Source of the DNA: Periconia sp. R9002
Lineage: Eukaryota; Ascomycota; Dothideomycetes; Pleosporales; Periconiaceae
Assembly: GCA_023627715.1 (NCBI GenBank)
Contig: JAMAHW010000163.1
Location: 1-34,310, forward strand
Length of the DNA: 34,310 bases
Direction of reading: 5' to 3'
Shown: positions 1 through 10,543 of the stretch, piece after piece
Numbering within the stretch: the first letter of the stretch is position 1
Layout: every line of letters starts with the position of its first letter
Translations under genes and position numbers: made by a program
Notes under the pieces: model-generated
What the model saw: the letters and a program-made list of their open reading frames with translations, nothing else
What the model was told of the DNA's origin: nothing
Databases searched by the model: none

Positions 1-1024
1 CTAGCGGCTGTTTTAAGCGCTAAAGGCTATCCGTTTAACCTCAGCACCATGGCAAATCTATTACAGCGAACCGAACCACTACGACTTTACGGGAAGATAC
101 AAGTATGTTGAACATGTTGCTTTCGATCCAGCCTAGCTTACCGACCTTAGCATACATCACTCGTCGATGGATCGCCAATACAAGAACCAAATCTAGCTGT
201 AATGCGGTTGGCTTATATTCTTAACAAACTTGCTCCTGTACTGCACAAGGCTGAGTTTCTGTGTTCGGACGATTGCACCGCATCAGACGAACAGTTACAA
301 AGGTTAAGGGATGAAGCAACTGGAATTGATAACGACTGCACTGAGTGGGCAGCTGAGCGGAGCGAGAAGTGGATGCCCATGACAATCGGCACAATCAACA
401 AACAACAGGCTTGTGCTGCCGGCATTGAGAACTGCTGGCCTGGCAATGTCGACACCTACTTTGACCGTAGGTAGGATATACCATATTCACGAGTCACAAT
501 GGCTAACATGAACAGTTTCCGTTTCTGCCGTGTGGAATATATATCGCAGCATACATCTCATGGTGCTAGAGATCATATGCCAATGCCTCCAGCATCTAGG
601 ATCCACTGCTATCCTACAGAGGGAGCACAAAGAGGCACAAAAGCTTGCGGAAGCTATAGCTGCATCAATTCCGTTTCATCTTACCGCAGATGTGCATAGG
701 TATCTCCGACAGGTTCAAGCCGGATCAGGAAACATAGCTCCAGGACGAGCAGTTGGCGGCCTATTAATATTACATCCATTGCATACGGCTATGGAGTGTA
801 CGGTTGTGCCACAGGAACTACGGAACTACATGGGCAACCGGCTCAAATGGGTTGGCCAAACAATGGGCATTGGCCAAGCTACCTTGCTCGCAGACGTGAG
901 TGTCCCAAACTGCTTTTGGATACCACTTATTGACCTGAGCTAGCGTTCGATCCGCCTTCCCTGTTATTACATTGCTGAAGGGCAACTGCTTATATGGGCA
1001 GGCATGCTCAACACGCTTCCGTAG
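1..1024 (+). CDS. Fungal-specific transcription factor, C-terminal part (5' end outside window)
   Basis: I read this as join(<1..102,151..466,516..895,944..1024), 292 visible residues. The three introns are 48, 49 and 48 nt, begin GTATGT, GTAGGT and GTGAGT, and keep the frame throughout. The sequence matches what I know of the C-terminal half of fungal Zn2Cys6 regulators of the DUF3468 / fungal transcription factor type: a 'WAAERSEKW' helix, the 'CWPGNVDTYFD' segment joining across intron 2 to 'VWNIYRS', 'ASIPFHLTADVHRYL', 'MGIGQATLL' and the terminal 'AEGQLLIWAGML'. The last piece is recovered only by splicing the third intron; unspliced, the frame stops at 943. The zinc cluster and the true start lie left of the window, so DNA target and regulated genes cannot be told. 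Such proteins act in the nucleus and often control a neighbouring pathway. The class is fairly sure; the exact family is less so. Confidence 0.75.
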
Positions 1025-1436
1025 ATCCCTAACTTGCAGAGCATTAGGAATCACAATACAATCAATATATCCCCACCATCATGCAAGCTCCAAGGTTCGA
1101 CCTTCTGGAGCGCTACCAAGTTCCCCTCTATGCTTTACTGAACCCTGCACCCGCATCCTCGTACCTCTTGGTCATGCCCTTTGCCATCCATTCCAGAACA
1201 GCGGCAGGAATGCTTTTCCGAAAAGCTTTGAATGGCCCAGGATCACGATAAATCAAAGAAGAAATTCAACAGCAATATCAGAATGCACATTGTAATAGTA
1301 CCACAAGTCTAAAGTTGCGAGACAGTTTGAAGCGGCTTAGCGTTCGAACAAAGATGGGAGGCAAATAGTACTTTTCTATGTGTAAACGTACACTACACTT
1401 CATGCTGCAAGATTCCTCAGATGTGTAGAGCATTGT
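1025..1436. other. Intergenic, convergent gene ends
   Basis: This is the 3' space between the regulator on the plus strand and the dehydrogenase on the minus strand. Short open frames cross it, but none has a recognisable protein pattern. I see no RNA gene or repeat. Confidence 0.5.
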
Positions 1437-2230
1437 CTAAGCACTCCAGCCTCCATCGATGGGCATCGCCACGCCGGTGATATAGGATGAGGCGCTCGAC
1501 AGGAGAAATTCGATCAACAATGCAACTTCTTTCGGCTCCCCCACTCGCTTCAGTGGGAGGAAAGCGGGATCGAATTTAGCGCCTCTGCTTTCTTCGGACG
1601 AGCTCAGCATGAACGTGTTGATGGGGCCACTGTGGTAGTTAGCAACAGTTCCTCGTACGACAATGGACCATCTTACGGGCATATGCAATTGACTCTGATA
1701 TTCTTGTTCCCCAGTTCCTTTGCAGCACACTTGGTGATGCCTACTACAGCATGTTTGGATGCCGTATACGCCATTGAATAAGGTGCACTAAGCAGACCGA
1801 GAACACTGGACGCGTTCACGATGGCGCCCCCTTCGTTGAAACTGGGTATTTCCGCTCGCAGACAGCGCATGATTCCTTTGGTATTGATATCGAAGATGAA
1901 ATCCCAGTTCGCATCGTCAATGTCAACAACACTAATCTCGCCTTGATGTCCTAAAACACCGGCAAGATTGGCTGCACCGTCCAGCTTCCCAAACTTAGCA
2001 ACAGTGGCTTTGATCCAGTCGTCAACGGATTTGCGATTCCGAACGTCCATTACCGTGACCATCACCTCGGCACCAAATTGCTGAAGCTCAGTCTCTAGGT
2101 CTTTCAACGGTTTCTCCTGCACATCCGCCAGTGAAAGCTTTGCGCCTTTGCTGGCGAAGAGGCGGGCTGTCTCGAGGCCGATACCCGAAGCAGCGCCCGT
2201 AATAACAATGACCTTGCCATTGACAGACAT
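1437..2230 (-). CDS. Classical short-chain dehydrogenase/reductase (SDR)
   Basis: The model is complement(join(1437..1629,1677..2230)), 248 aa, with one 47-nt intron (GTAAGA...CTAACTACCACAG). Splicing turns an in-frame stop into the normal SDR stretch 'VNCICPGPINT'. This is an NAD(P)(H)-dependent oxidoreductase of the classical single-Rossmann type. The nucleotide motif TGAASGIG is at residues 11-18, the NLAG motif at 88-91, the active-site serine in NASS at about 141, and the catalytic pair Tyr155/Lys159 in YTASK. The C-terminal 'ITGVAMPIDGGW' is the usual substrate-loop and subunit-contact end, and the length is typical. No signal peptide is visible, so it is probably cytosolic. The start is the ATG directly before 'SVNGKVIVITG'; the open frame further upstream is not needed. 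Substrate is unknown. It is convergent with the regulator at 1-1024. Confidence 0.9.
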
Positions 2231-3976
2231 GATGAAAAGAATGGAGTGGTGGGTAGATAGGGAAGGGTGATGTACTGCTACCAGACTGAGTGCAGATGTC
2301 GGGTGGATATTAAAAATATATTGAAGGGCCGTGATACAAAACGGAGAAGAGTGTCCTGCTGCCTTACGTTGAGAAGCTAATCCCCTCCTTCGGAACAATG
2401 CAGCTTTACGGACTTTAATTGCTATTAAGTCCGGGCAGAGATAAGTCTGTATCAAACATTAGGTTAGTATACCTCACAGATCATAACCGAGCTGATATAT
2501 AATTCGCACATATGAAATGAATGTGGGGTAAAAGCAGGCGCTTGTACGTTTTATGGTAGCTTTGCGCGCCGCCTTTCCCAACGCAAACCCCGCAAATATC
2601 TCGTGATGCTCGGCCGAGTTTCAGTCCGCACGTGATAATTAGCGCAGAGTGATTTATATCCGCAATTGTTAGCCTTATCAGACAACTCAGACGAGTTTCT
2701 CTAGCACGCCCTCTGCTGGGCAATGACGTTCTTGAACAGAGCTTCGGACCGCACATCTCAAAACTCTTAATGCTATACTGCTTGACTCATCTGTAACGTC
2801 TAGGTTGGCCCGCAAAGAGGCAGATGGGTAAACGCAGAACAACCGCCCACCATGCATTGCTTTTGCACGAGGTCTATGAACCTTTCAGTAGCTAATCGAA
2901 TTATTGGCTATAATCTACATCAATGGAACTCGAATGATTGACGTTCACTATGAGCGACCTCCGTGCGGAGGTTTTGCGTAGGAGCTAAGAACCTTAACGT
3001 AGCCCTTGAGTTCAACTGCACTAGTGGAACAGACAGGCAACCGCAAAGGATTCGACGTTTTTGGAGATTAAGTAACAGTTTTCACCCGCGATATCGAGTT
3101 GATCTATTAAAAGAGTTCAATGCCTGGTTGGAACAACGCTTGAGTGGGTCCAGATAGTCGATAGCTAGATGACGGTCGAAGAGAATCCACTCAATTAACA
3201 AATGTGGAGATGGAGTCTATACTGTAATGGTGAGACTAATTATAGTTCTTGCTATAGATAGCGCAAGCAACATATGGGTACGGAGTACCAGTAGGCAGCC
3301 TTCTTTGGGGCGCAGTTGTAGGTAATAGGAGTACAATGACAACGAGGATTCGCGAGTTGGGTTTGTGACCGTCGATAGACCACATCACAATATACATTCC
3401 AAACAGTGGATGTCAAGAGTGCGTGGTTTGGTCAGAAGATTGGATTGGCGATGAATACTGTCTAGTCAGTGTGCTTGCTTGCTATATACTTTACTCCTCA
3501 GCGCAACTTTGTTGCTCTGTGAGGCCCCATAATGCCAAGACGCAGATTTATCATCCACCGGTCTTCACCGTCATCACTGTGAGGCGTAGCCGTAATCACT
3601 TGGATCCCCATCTCATCCGTCATCTCCATACCTCTAGACTAAGCGAGGATAGCTTTAAGACGCTTACCAAAATTTCTGTTGCTTCAGCGTCTGTTATTTC
3701 TACGGATTCCTTGTCTTTCCTTCTGCGTTGGTGTACGTAGAGGTCATTCTCTAAACAGCACACCTTACCTGGGTTTTGATTTTTAGAGCCAATTCAAAAC
3801 ACAGACCTACGAAAACCTTATTCTACTACTGTCAGTGCTGAGATAAATACCTGTATGTGAAATGGTTAGCAATCTTTAGCTCTACAGCTAACAATATTAA
3901 AGCTAGCAGCTGAGCCTGTCGGTCCTCTGTATTTATACCGCTTGAGACACACGTGGAACCTTTGGTAGAACCAGAA
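2231..3976. other. Long gene-poor stretch
   Basis: About 1.7 kb between the SDR start and the WD40 gene. It contains several 60-105 codon open frames on both strands, none with a recognisable domain, splice logic or coding bias. A small perfect hairpin (7-bp arms, ACCTCCG/CGGAGGT) lies near 2958-2973. I looked for a NACHT or HET domain that could belong upstream of the WD40 repeats and did not find one. Confidence 0.4.
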
Positions 3977-4936
3977 ATGCGACCAAAAAGCATAACAAGC
4001 AACAAGAGCCCATGCTTACGGACCCTTGAGTACTATGATGGCCATGGGATGAACTGCACAGTTTTCTCACACGATTCGACTCTGCTGGCGTCGGCGTCAG
4101 ATGATGGAACTGTCAAGATCTGGACTGCAAACGGTTTCTGTCTGCAGACGCTCCAATGCCACAGCGAAGCTGTTACCTGGGTAGCCTTCTCACACAACTC
4201 GACCTGGCTAGCGTCGGCGTCGGTAGATAGGACCATCAAGATCTGGGGTGTGAGCAGTGGCGGGTGTCTGTGGGCATATGAGGCACACCCTGATGGGTGT
4301 ATCAATTCAGTAACATTTTCGCACGATTCGGCTCTCCTGGCATCAGCGTCGGGCGACTGCACCATCAAAATATGGGAGATGAGTAGTGGCAGGCTCATGC
4401 AAACATTGAAGGGCCACATAAAATCGGTCTACTCTGTCGTCTTTTCACGGAACTCGACCCAACTAGTGTCTGCGTCAAGGGATACTACCGTTAAGATCTG
4501 GGATCTGGATAGCGGCACCTGTTCACGGACACTGACGGACCATGCCGGCCGTGTCAGTTCGGTAGCTTTCTCCCACGACTCAACTCGACTGGCGGCGGCA
4601 GGACAATTCGGAACTGTCAAGATCTGGAACGCAAGCAGCGGTGCCTGTCTGAAAACAATTGAGGGCCCTTACGGATACCTTGCTTCAATAGCCTTCTCGC
4701 ATAACTCGACCTGGTTGGCGTCCGGGTCGAAAGAGAAGCATACTGTATACATCTGGGATACTAATAGTGGAGCATGCGTGGAAACGCTGAAGGGCCATCA
4801 CGACTGGATTACTACAGTAGCATTATCGCATGACTCGACCCGGCTGGCGTCGGCATCATGCGATGGCACTACAAGCATCTGGGATGTAAGCGCGCTCACA
4901 GACCACAGAGACCCTGTCAGCTCCGTGGCCGGCTGA
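3977..4936 (+). CDS. WD40-repeat protein, NACHT-WD (HET-E/HNWD-like) type, probably a fragment
   Basis: 319 aa, nearly all WD40 blades. Seven repeats of about 40 residues can be counted, each with the pattern 'SVAFSHDSTxLASASxDxTVKIWDxxSGxCLxTLxGH'. An eighth stops after 'DPVSSVA', where a TGA follows. Such near-identical blades are typical of the C-terminal propeller of fungal NLR-like proteins (NACHT-WD40, as in HET-E), which sense non-self and act in incompatibility. Here no NACHT, HET or other effector domain precedes the repeats. The in-frame stretch before the ATG ('VEPLVEPE') resembles the linker of such proteins, so the 5' portion may be lost. The first blade is degenerate. A 12-nt copy of a repeat found again at 13.2-13.6 kb lies just past the stop. 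It could be an expressed seven-blade propeller or a remnant; I lean to remnant. Confidence 0.65.
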   Translation: MRPKSITSNKSPCLRTLEYYDGHGMNCTVFSHDSTLLASASDDGTVKIWTANGFCLQTLQCHSEAVTWVAFSHNSTWLASASVDRTIKIWGVSSGGCLWAYEAHPDGCINSVTFSHDSALLASASGDCTIKIWEMSSGRLMQTLKGHIKSVYSVVFSRNSTQLVSASRDTTVKIWDLDSGTCSRTLTDHAGRVSSVAFSHDSTRLAAAGQFGTVKIWNASSGACLKTIEGPYGYLASIAFSHNSTWLASGSKEKHTVYIWDTNSGACVETLKGHHDWITTVALSHDSTRLASASCDGTTSIWDVSALTDHRDPVSSVAG

Positions 4937-5573
4937 CAGCGAGGTTACGCGCAACGCTAGCCTACATGGGCATGCAACACCAGACTGGAAGCGCTAAGGT
5001 GGGGTGGTATGTCCGGCATAGTCGTTTCACGGAGCGCAAAACCAGAAGATTCTCGTGTCTAAAAAGATAGAACAAAAAAGCAACGCTGACCTTCCACTGT
5101 TTCCCAGAGCAACGTAGGAAGTTGGGCATAAGAAGCCTGCGTGCACGATCTGTATTGAGCTTCATATGAGGCAATAACTATTCTCGCAGCTCGTTATAAG
5201 GCATTGTCATTTGTCATTATTACGTGAATATCGTAGTTAAAACACGTTCAACTGGGCCTACGAACCGGACTTGTAATTCGGATTTAGCCATCGCAAAATC
5301 CGTAATACGGTGATATGGTGTAGAGATCTAGTAACATACCGTTGTGCGGCGATAACAGCTGTAGCAAGACAAGTTCTCCGGCTTGTCGATAAAAACGCTT
5401 GTAGCTAGATCGTACAATCATTAGCAGATCCACCAGTGCCCCAGTCGTGAGGTTTACGTTCGAGTATATATGCATCGATAGGACTCGGATATTGCCAGTA
5501 ACAGGATCTTTCCAGCCGAATTACTACTTAGTCCTTCCTATTTCACCCGCCAAGGCAACAGCAATCTTTCGAA
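4937..5573. other. Intergenic between WD40 gene and epimerase-like gene
   Basis: Apart from the short repeat at 4948-4959, nothing is recognisable. The last 50 bp before the epimerase-like gene are C/A-rich with a CAATC stretch, as in many fungal 5' leaders. Confidence 0.4.
4948..4959 (-). repeat. Copy of the short repeat TAGCGTTGCGCG(C)
   Basis: Reads TAGCGTTGCGCG on the minus strand, 12 of the 13 bases that occur exactly at 13193, 13262 and (inverted) 13566. It lies 12 bp after the WD40 stop codon and about 20 bp after the point where the WD40 similarity ends. Confidence 0.6.
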
Positions 5574-6590
5574 ATGACAAAAGTGCTCATCATCGGGGCC
5601 ACAGGATACCTCGGCAGGCGACTTGCCGAAGCACTTGTCCGTCGCGGCAGAGATCAAGTGTACGGGATCGCTCGCACCGAATCCAAAGCCGAGTCCCTTG
5701 CTCTTGCTGAAATCACCCCGGTCCTCTGCGCCGACCCTGCAAACGAACCTTCGGCGTACGTAGAGGCTATCCGCGACCATCACATCGACACCGTCGTGGA
5801 CGTGGGCGGAGCCAACGCCGACTCCGCAAAATTCCTAGACGAGATCAAGAAGCTTGGGAAGGAACGACTGGACAGCTGCAGGGCCTCTGGCTACCACAAG
5901 TCCCCTAAGCTGGGCTTCATCTACTGCTCCGGCACCTGGGTTCACGGGTCTGATGAGAAGCCTGTGAACGATCTCGACGTTGTCGGCCTTAGCACTGTCA
6001 CCCCACCAAGGCGTCTCGTTGCGTGGCGGGTTGAGCTTGAGAAGTCCATCCTCGCCTCGACCGACACCCTCGATGTTGCTATCTTGCGGCCCGCGCTGAT
6101 TTACGGCTACGAAGGTACGATTTGGACTCCATTCTTCCTCCCACTCCTGGAAGCAGCTAGAAGCGGCACCGCGGACTCCATCCAGGTTCCTCTGACTTCG
6201 GACGCCAAGCCAGGCCTTGTTCATGTCGATGATGTCGCTACCGGCTTTGAGAAGGCCATCGAGAAGCTGTCGTTGATCAATGGCGGCTCTGTCTACCCTG
6301 TCTTCGATCTCGTGACAAGCCAGGAAAGCATGTCTGACATCTTCGCGGCTCTAGCTTCCAATTGGGGATATCGAGGTCGTGTCGATCTGGTAGGGCCTGG
6401 TGAGAACTTGTTCGCGGAGGCGATGAGTACGACCATGCGTGGATCATCTGCTCGTGCAAAGCAACTGCTGGGTTGGGAGCCGACAAGGCTGGGTGGCTAT
6501 GTAGCAGATATGGACCGTTACGCTGCTGCTTTTGCATCCCGGCATGGATACGAGAGCGGTGCCAGCTCGTACACACAACGCCTCGATTAG
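5574..6590 (+). CDS. NAD-dependent epimerase/dehydratase-like Rossmann protein (extended SDR)
   Basis: Single-exon gene of 338 aa. The N-terminus 'KVLIIGATGYLGRR' holds the GxxGxxG dinucleotide loop at residues 8-14, as in extended SDRs and NmrA-like proteins. Later segments fit that fold: 'DTVVDVGGAN' after beta-4, 'IYCSGTWVHG' at the active-site strand, 'ILRPALIYG', the domain joint 'LVHVDDVATGFEKAIEK', and the C-terminal 'RAKQLLGWEPTR'. The canonical YxxxK pair is not obvious: the region that should hold it reads 'RRLVAWRVELEK', with Trp near the Tyr position. It may therefore be a non-classical member or a cofactor-binding protein with altered chemistry. No signal peptide or membrane segment is seen. 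It is in tandem with the flavoprotein at 7466. Substrate unknown. Confidence 0.88.
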   Translation: MTKVLIIGATGYLGRRLAEALVRRGRDQVYGIARTESKAESLALAEITPVLCADPANEPSAYVEAIRDHHIDTVVDVGGANADSAKFLDEIKKLGKERLDSCRASGYHKSPKLGFIYCSGTWVHGSDEKPVNDLDVVGLSTVTPPRRLVAWRVELEKSILASTDTLDVAILRPALIYGYEGTIWTPFFLPLLEAARSGTADSIQVPLTSDAKPGLVHVDDVATGFEKAIEKLSLINGGSVYPVFDLVTSQESMSDIFAALASNWGYRGRVDLVGPGENLFAEAMSTTMRGSSARAKQLLGWEPTRLGGYVADMDRYAAAFASRHGYESGASSYTQRLD

Positions 6591-7465
6591 ACCCTGTAGT
6601 CACTTCCCGGGACATCCCAGCCCCTATGGTCATGTCCACTGCCAGCCCTGAAGATTGGGTTTATCTTGATAGTAGCATTCTTTGTATGGATCGAAACAAA
6701 ATAAAAAGTCATTCCAGAGATATTGTAGCAGTTGTGGGATGCGGAAAGAGCAAGTGCAGACATGACGTGAGTTCATATTGTATGCAGTAGGCACCACCGT
6801 GGTGTGTTTACCTAGATGCTGGGAAGAGGCTCTCGCCTCGATAGGAACAAAACATAACACAAGAGGTAGATAGCAATACATCCCAGACCAACGGCTTCAT
6901 GACCTACAAATCACGGTTACCCCAGCAGGTTTCATGCCTTGGCCATCGCCAACAGAGTATACGGTACTTCGGAGACAACACGATATGCCCTGGACGAAGC
7001 TGATGAAACGAGGCGAATATAATATGATGAGGCGCGTTGATGCATACCGCCGCTTTTGGATACCGCCATTGGATGGAAGAAATAGACAAAAAACATGGCG
7101 GAAGGCGACCACGCCGGAACTATACTGGAACCACAGTGTCGGAGCCGGAAGCCCGGAGACTCTAGCTTCCGGATGCTGAATGTCACCCTTTGTGAGCCAC
7201 TGCATTACTAACACTAAGTTGGAGGTTACAGATGGGGCGTCCAAATGTTGTCGTGTAGGCTTTCCTCGTCAAGAAATTTCGTCCGCGGTAGCGTAGCATG
7301 TATGGGTCTTCTTTATGATGTAGGTAGTCTTCGTGCCTTGTGTCACCACTGCTCCTCTGACACTACCGCTTTTCAACCGTTTACTCCTGGTTACCCACGA
7401 CCACATTGTTTCTCATCATCTGTGTCAAGCTGAGAATCATCTCAGCAGATACCCGCTGGATAACC
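6591..7465. other. Intergenic / promoter region of the flavoprotein gene
   Basis: Nearly 0.9 kb with overlapping short open frames on both strands and no protein pattern. The last 150 bp contain C/T tracts that are common in fungal core promoters. No RNA gene or repeat seen. Confidence 0.4.
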
Positions 7466-8773
7466 ATGCACGAGCAACGCAACATCGTCGTCGTCGGTGC
7501 CTCCGTCAGCGGTCTCCCGACAGTTCACTACCTCTTAAAGTTCATTCTCCCAGCTCTCAAGGCAACGCATAGTGCAAAGTATCATGTTTATCTGATCAAT
7601 CCATCGACTGATTGGTGTACGTTCTAAAAGTGAAAATACTCCCCAATGCACATGCTGATTCAGCTCCTGGAACTTGCAGATTTCCGCGTAGCCGCCCCTC
7701 GTGTTGCAACCTCCATAGAGCGACTGCCCCTCGAAAAAGCAATCTACGATATCGCGGAAGGATTCAAGCAATACACAACCAGCGACTTTACGTTTATCGT
7801 GGGCACTGCAGTTGATCTCATCCACTCGGAAAGGACTGTGGTATATAGGCAAAGCGGGACGTTTCAAGAGGAGAGGCTGCCATATCATGCGCTGGTCGTG
7901 GCGACTGGCAGCAAGACTCTGGATCCTGTGTTTTCCATGCACACTGATTCAGCGGCTTTGACAGAAGCTATCAAGGCCAGAAATAAGAAAGTGCAGTCGG
8001 CAAGGGACATCATCATCGTCGGTGGTGGGCCCACTGGCGTCGAGTCTGCGGGCGAAATAGGCGAGCTGAGAAATGGCCTACCCGGTTGGTTTGGCTCTTC
8101 GACTCGCAATGCGAACATCACTCTCATCACGTCCGCGAACCGGCTTGTCCCTCAACTACGTCCCGCTCTGGGTGCGCTTGCAGAAACAAAATTGAGGAAT
8201 CTGGGTGTGGATGTTGTGTACAACTCACGCGTAGCAGAGGTGTCGGAAGGCAAGAATGGCAGGACGACCGTGACGCTCGCAGACGGTAAGAAGATGGATG
8301 CCGATCTCTACATTCCCGCCCTTGGTGTCGATCCAAATTCGTCCTTCATTTCAGCGACCCTTCTCACAGAAAAGGGCTACGTCAAAACAAATCCGCAGAC
8401 ACTCCGCGTGGATGCAGCCGGCCCACGAGTGTATGCTGTTGGAGATGTAGCGTCGTATTCGCGCAACTGCTATCTGGATATTTACGGCAGCTTACCCACG
8501 CTGTTCGTAAACTTGAAGCGTGACCTGTTATCCTACCCGAACGAGAAACCCAAGGGCAAGGATCGATTGTTCACCCCAAACATGAAAGAGATGGGGTGTG
8601 TGCCTGTTGGGTCTAAGGGTGGTGTCGGTGCGATGATGGGTTGGAGAATGCCGAATTGGATGGTATGGCTACTCAAGGCAAGGGATTACATGACAAGCAT
8701 GGGTCAGGACGCTCATGCAAGAGGAGACAAGGTCAAGGAGGTAAAATGGACAAAAGAGGAAGCCGCGATTTGA
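7466..8773 (+). CDS. FAD-dependent pyridine nucleotide-disulphide oxidoreductase, AMID/AIF2-like
   Basis: The model is join(7466..7616,7680..8773), 414 aa. The 63-nt intron (GTACGT...TTGCAG) splits the Tyr codon in 'TDWYFRVAAPR', a site conserved in this family, and reading on without splicing gives a stop at once. Domain layout is Pyr_redox_2: FAD-binding 'VVVGASVSG' at 8-16, the linker 'VVATG' at 123-127, NAD(P)H-binding 'VGGGPTGVES' from 164, and the second FAD contact 'VYAVGD' at 301-306. It has no redox CxxxxC, as expected for AMID/AIF2-like NAD(P)H oxidoreductases, which reduce quinone-like acceptors and in animals include FSP1. The first glycine motif reads GASVSG instead of GxGxxG, often seen in fungal members. 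It lies downstream of the epimerase-like gene in the same direction. Function beyond the class is not shown. Confidence 0.9.
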
Positions 8774-9502
8774 GTTGTACCATATCAAGTGATGATTTGG
8801 AGGTAGAAAACGTAGTCTTGTGCAACTAGCCGGGCGATTGATATTGTCTAAGGTTATACAGTAATTTTTGGTTTTTAGCAGGCTATACATTTGTTTTGCT
8901 TCGAAGAGGCCTTAGAGCATGCTTCAACCACTAATGCTTCCCCTTAAATTTACACGGCTTTAAAAATGGTGATCATTCTTCGTGGGCCTCTTTCCCACCA
9001 CAATCTCGCCCTCTTATCTCCCACAACGGGGGGTGAAACGCATTCAAAGCTATCACCAACATGCCTCAGTTGGCATAAGGGAATGTTGTGGGGATAGGGG
9101 AAAGCACTTGATATTTCTGAAAACAGGCGAGTGAGAAGTAGACTGTGACTTGAATTGCTATGTAGACATTGTACTGCTTCCAACAAACAGTGACCGATAG
9201 GACCGTCTCGCTTCCCGTAAGCTGTTCAGAAACCTCCAAAATGCGTATGACGTTCACCTTGACAACAGCGATGATAGAGAGGAGACTGGTACCAATTGGA
9301 GACCCAGTGGACACGTACAAGATGGGAGAGTACCTGGCGGAGCGGGAGGGATAATCAGTCTCACCATGGAAGGCGAGCAGCAAAGCTACGCAATGCATCA
9401 GCAGGGGAAATTCGATCAGGCCACGGTTAGGCTTGTCGTGAACGCGTGGAGAAGCGCAGGCACGTACCGGAAGAGAAGCCTCGGCTTGTCCATCGTCAAA
9501 AG
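8774..9502. other. Intergenic between convergent oxidoreductase genes
   Basis: Contains short open frames on both strands without a recognisable protein. No RNA gene, repeat or clear regulatory motif seen. Confidence 0.4.
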
Positions 9503-10543
9503 TCACACGCTAGGTCCTTCTGCTTTGAATTTGCTAGTCTCAACTGCCATGCGGCAGATCTCGCGCAGAGCCTCCATCGTGCGACCGTCCCTCTCGCCTT
9601 CGGCCACAACATCCTTCAGTACCTGCAGGTCCTGCTGTACCACCTTGTGACCGTGTTGAAATGCATTGAACTCACGGTAGGAGAGTGGCAATGCCCCTTC
9701 GATGAGTTTATGAAACATCATTGCCGTTGCCCATGAGCCAAAGACCCATGATAGCAGCCAGCCCGACCATCCGAGACGCGGTAACCTTAAAATTTCTCTC
9801 TGTGCTGCGATCAGGAGCGACCAGAGCGCTCTATTTCCCCGAAGATGCTCGAATTCATCAAACCCGTCAATCTTCCAGACCACTTGGTGCAGCGTTCCCA
9901 AGAAGATGGCCAAAGGTGCGGCGAAAGCAGATGCCACTTGAATACGAAGCTCGCCGTTTTTATTGTATACCTCTTGAAATGACTTGATGAGTTGGGGTCT
10001 TGTGTTGAAAGTTAGCAATCCGACATGATCTGGCTGCCAGGAATACAGAATATCGGCTTGTGCCACTAAGCTGCCATCCGCTGAGGCTGGAATCGAAATG
10101 GCATCCGTTGGTTGGTGCGCAAGCGTGCTGGCTGCTAGAAAGAGCCGATCTTTGGTGATTCCAAGTGAAAGCGCGTAATGGTCTTCCATGTCAAGCCCGA
10201 TAGCATCGTACACGACGAAGGTCTCCGGTTTGTGGCGGATCAAGTCACCGACAGCACGAAGAGTGGTGGTGCCAGCCTCAGAACGGGCCGTGTACCCATC
10301 GAGGGTATCGAAAACGCAGTAGAAATCTTCATCGGCAACCTCGCTTGCCGACTCTACAAGCCGGTAATTATCAAAGGTTCGTAGAGCATTTGCTTTGTAG
10401 TCGTAAAGCCTTTTGGGTGGCGTAAAGGCAGGCTTGCGGCCGGGTCGAACGAGAAAAATAATATCGGCGCCTGCCGAGAGGTGATATCCCTGAGTGAGGC
10501 CTACGGCACCGCACCCAATGATGAGGATTTTTGGCTTTGGCAT
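9503..10543 (-). CDS. Ketopantoate reductase-like (ApbA/PanE) Rossmann protein
   Basis: Single-exon gene of 346 aa, started at the ATG before 'PKPKILIIGCGAVG'; the open frame upstream of this ATG contains no other ATG. The nucleotide-binding GxGxxG is at residues 10-15, followed by 'QGYHLSAGADIIFLVRPGRK', the place where ApbA/PanE proteins bind NADPH phosphate. The remainder keeps the spacing of this superfamily: a substrate-domain helix region 'FLGTLHQVVWKIDGFDEF' and a C-terminal helical half. True PanE reduces 2-dehydropantoate in CoA synthesis. Fungi carry many distant paralogues, often in secondary-metabolite loci, and this sequence looks like one: it lacks the usual 'K(L)xxN' catalytic lysine-asparagine signature as far as I can see. 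Its 3' end faces the flavoprotein gene. Substrate unknown. Confidence 0.85.
   Translation of the reverse strand: MPKPKILIIGCGAVGLTQGYHLSAGADIIFLVRPGRKPAFTPPKRLYDYKANALRTFDNYRLVESASEVADEDFYCVFDTLDGYTARSEAGTTTLRAVGDLIRHKPETFVVYDAIGLDMEDHYALSLGITKDRLFLAASTLAHQPTDAISIPASADGSLVAQADILYSWQPDHVGLLTFNTRPQLIKSFQEVYNKNGELRIQVASAFAAPLAIFLGTLHQVVWKIDGFDEFEHLRGNRALWSLLIAAQREILRLPRLGWSGWLLSWVFGSWATAMMFHKLIEGALPLSYREFNAFQHGHKVVQQDLQVLKDVVAEGERDGRTMEALREICRMAVETSKFKAEGPSV

Noticed and set aside
2481..3740. Several 60-105 codon frames upstream of the WD40 gene, searched for a NACHT or HET domain
   Set aside because: No Walker A, HET motif or splice-consistent join could be found.
9066..9506. 146-codon minus-strand frame next to the PanE-like gene
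   Set aside because: No recognisable pattern, and it lies in the 3' region of the PanE-like gene in another phase.
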